From positions 3,940,001 to 4,004,000 of the forward strand of contig NZ_CP115913.1 in the NCBI RefSeq assembly GCF_027938815.1: 64,000 nucleotides of DNA. Direction: 5' to 3'. The notes beneath the pieces were generated by a model. It worked only from the letters and a program-made list of their open reading frames with translations. It was not told the DNA's origin and did not search any database. A program made the position numbers and the translations under genes. This stretch comes from Oceanirhabdus sp. W0125-5. GTDB taxonomy: Bacteria > Bacillota > Clostridia > Clostridiales > Clostridiaceae. Positions 63,111 to 64,000 of the stretch are shown piece after piece (positions within the stretch are counted from its first letter, which is position 1; each line of letters opens with the position of its first letter).

Positions 63111-64000
63111 TTAAGCAGCAGTCACATAAATAGGCTTACGTTTCTTGAAATCCTTTATAATCATAAAACTATACTTACAGTGACTTTCTAAAAATAAACT
63201 CTCAGTAGCATTAGAGTTATCATCACAACACTCTGCCATTACATTTACAGTATATCCCCTCACTCTAGTAAAGTAATTCAAGATTCTATAATTTTTATTA
63301 AAAAGGTTCTTTTCCTTTATCCATCTATACCAATATAGATAGTTCGTCAAATATTTGCTTGATACACCATTAAAACTGCTTAGCCATTGGTTTACCTCTC
63401 TTTTCATTCCCATTAGATTTTCAATATGATACTTCTGATTATTATCACCAGTACATCCTCTAGCTAATCCTAAATCCATAGACTGAGCAAATAGATGATA
63501 ATGTCTATTTCCTTCAGTACACAATACAGTTCCAGAATTAATTTTTCCATAAAATATTTTTTCTAGTGTAATTTTATTAACTCTTCTATTACAAGCTTCA
63601 ATTATCATATTTCCTTTTCTATCTACTGCACATACCACATAATCAACCTTAGGTTTATTGTCATTAAAAATCAAAGTATATTTATTCTTAATCCCACATC
63701 TTCTCCCTTTATTAAATACTCCCCCATTTTTATTTCTTGTTACATTTCCTTTTACACTCTCAATTACTGCCATATGACCCATCTCAACTATTCCACCAAT
63801 ACAGCCTGACCCCATATTTATTCTTAACCCATCCATGATTTTATGTCTCCAGAAAAAAGCTGTAGCGATGTTTATTCCTACCATATGACTACATTCCTTT
63901 AATGATAAGCCCTTTACCATACATTTCATATATTTATTCCATTTATGAATTCCTTTCTTACTATAATACATAGGTGATAAAGTTATGTCACTAAATGTTT
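63111..64000 (-). CDS. IS1595-family transposase, partial at window edge, catalytic Asp residues replaced
   Basis: The frame stays open from 63111 to the window edge (the ATG at 63971 is internal: the upstream codons read HFSDITLSP). About 296 residues are visible; the N-terminal zinc-ribbon part is beyond 64000. The IS1595/ISXO2 pattern is clear: KWNKYMKCMVKGLSLKECSHMVGINIATAFFWRHKIM, then IVEMGHMAVIESVKGN, DYVVCAVDRKGNMI, VLCTEGNRHY, and FNGVSSKYLTNYLYWYRWI. In the family the second segment normally reads IDE (catalytic Asp) and the fourth CTD. Here they are MGH and CTE, so activity is doubtful although the frame is intact. Confidence 0.8.
   Translation of the reverse strand, partial: TFSDITLSPMYYSKKGIHKWNKYMKCMVKGLSLKECSHMVGINIATAFFWRHKIMDGLRINMGSGCIGGIVEMGHMAVIESVKGNVTRNKNGGVFNKGRRCGIKNKYTLIFNDNKPKVDYVVCAVDRKGNMIIEACNRRVNKITLEKIFYGKINSGTVLCTEGNRHYHLFAQSMDLGLARGCTGDNNQKYHIENLMGMKREVNQWLSSFNGVSSKYLTNYLYWYRWIKEKNLFNKNYRILNYFTRVRGYTVNVMAECCDDNSNATESLFLESHCKYSFMIIKDFKKRKPIYVTAA

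Noticed and set aside
1..64000. CRISPR array, tRNA or rRNA genes, replication origin
   Set aside because: Read through for regularly spaced direct repeats, CCA-ended cloverleafs and DnaA-box clusters; none noticed by eye. A tRNAscan and CRISPR finder run would be decisive.

Overview
The window is AT-rich (well under 35% G+C by eye) with short intergenic gaps, strong GGAGG-type ribosome sites, frequent TTG/GTG starts, intrinsic terminators, a T-box leader and many Gram-positive lipoproteins. Together with pyruvate carboxylase, an OpuC-type osmoprotectant transporter, an NhaC antiporter, a selenium YedE/TusA/DUF3343 set and the gene repertoire overall, this points to a Clostridium sensu stricto chromosome. 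Species cannot be fixed from the window. No rRNA, tRNA or CRISPR array was seen.

Layout. 0-6 kb: a YhhN-type membrane protein, a BMP-family lipoprotein, and pyc, closed by a nested GGGGTCAGACCCC palindromic element. 6-12 kb: an oligopeptide ABC operon (oppA, internal hairpin, oppBCDF; minus strand). 12.5-15.9 kb: gatE-gatD, a two-subunit Glu-tRNA(Gln) amidotransferase of the archaeal type, divergent from opp and sharing a 20-bp repeat with it. 16-20.4 kb: pentapeptide-repeat protein, NSS transporter, APH-like kinase, GNAT. 20.6-26.7 kb: an osmostress cluster. It holds opuCA-CB-CC, a GntR/RCK_C regulator resembling the c-di-AMP receptor BusR, a PLP-enzyme/GNAT fusion and two small proteins. 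Three inverted repeats of the form AAACAACT-N14-ARTTGTTT sit at the three upstream regions of this cluster. 26.7-32.5 kb: a decayed PAS-like gene, a TetR gene with its operator and a frame-disrupted membrane gene, rlmD, a Tiki/TraB-like lipoprotein, GNAT, and a lipoprotein with a decayed duplicate. 32.8-44.6 kb: a complete arginine/carbamoyl-phosphate operon (argG-C-J-carA-B-argB-D-H) behind a T-box leader and two ARG boxes. 44.9-48 kb: GNAT plus kinase pair, and the selenium/sulfur yedE-tusA-DUF3343 operon. 48-55 kb: an MFS gene behind a leader peptide and a hairpin that buries its ribosome site, then hydrolases, a Cys-rich copper-type protein, TSUP permease, a MITE-like element, two stand-alone ATP-cone proteins with a DUF523/DUF1722 protein, and PAP2. 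55-61 kb: a maltose-use group (LacI regulator, MsmX-type ATPase, ROK glucokinase, GH65 maltose phosphorylase) linked by TGCAA-CGTTT operators. 61-64 kb: NhaC antiporter, then an IS1595-type transposase running off the right edge with both expected catalytic Asp positions changed.

How it works together. Two parts are the most informative. First, the osmoprotectant cluster looks like a small regulon: a BusR-like c-di-AMP sensor adjoining the betaine/choline-type transporter, with the same operator in front of a PLP-acetyltransferase fusion that may make an acetylated solute. Second, gatDE beside peptide uptake suggests laterally acquired tRNA-dependent glutamine formation. Arginine synthesis appears to sense both free arginine (ArgR) and uncharged tRNA (T-box). 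Functional names rest on motif reading only; no database search was run.
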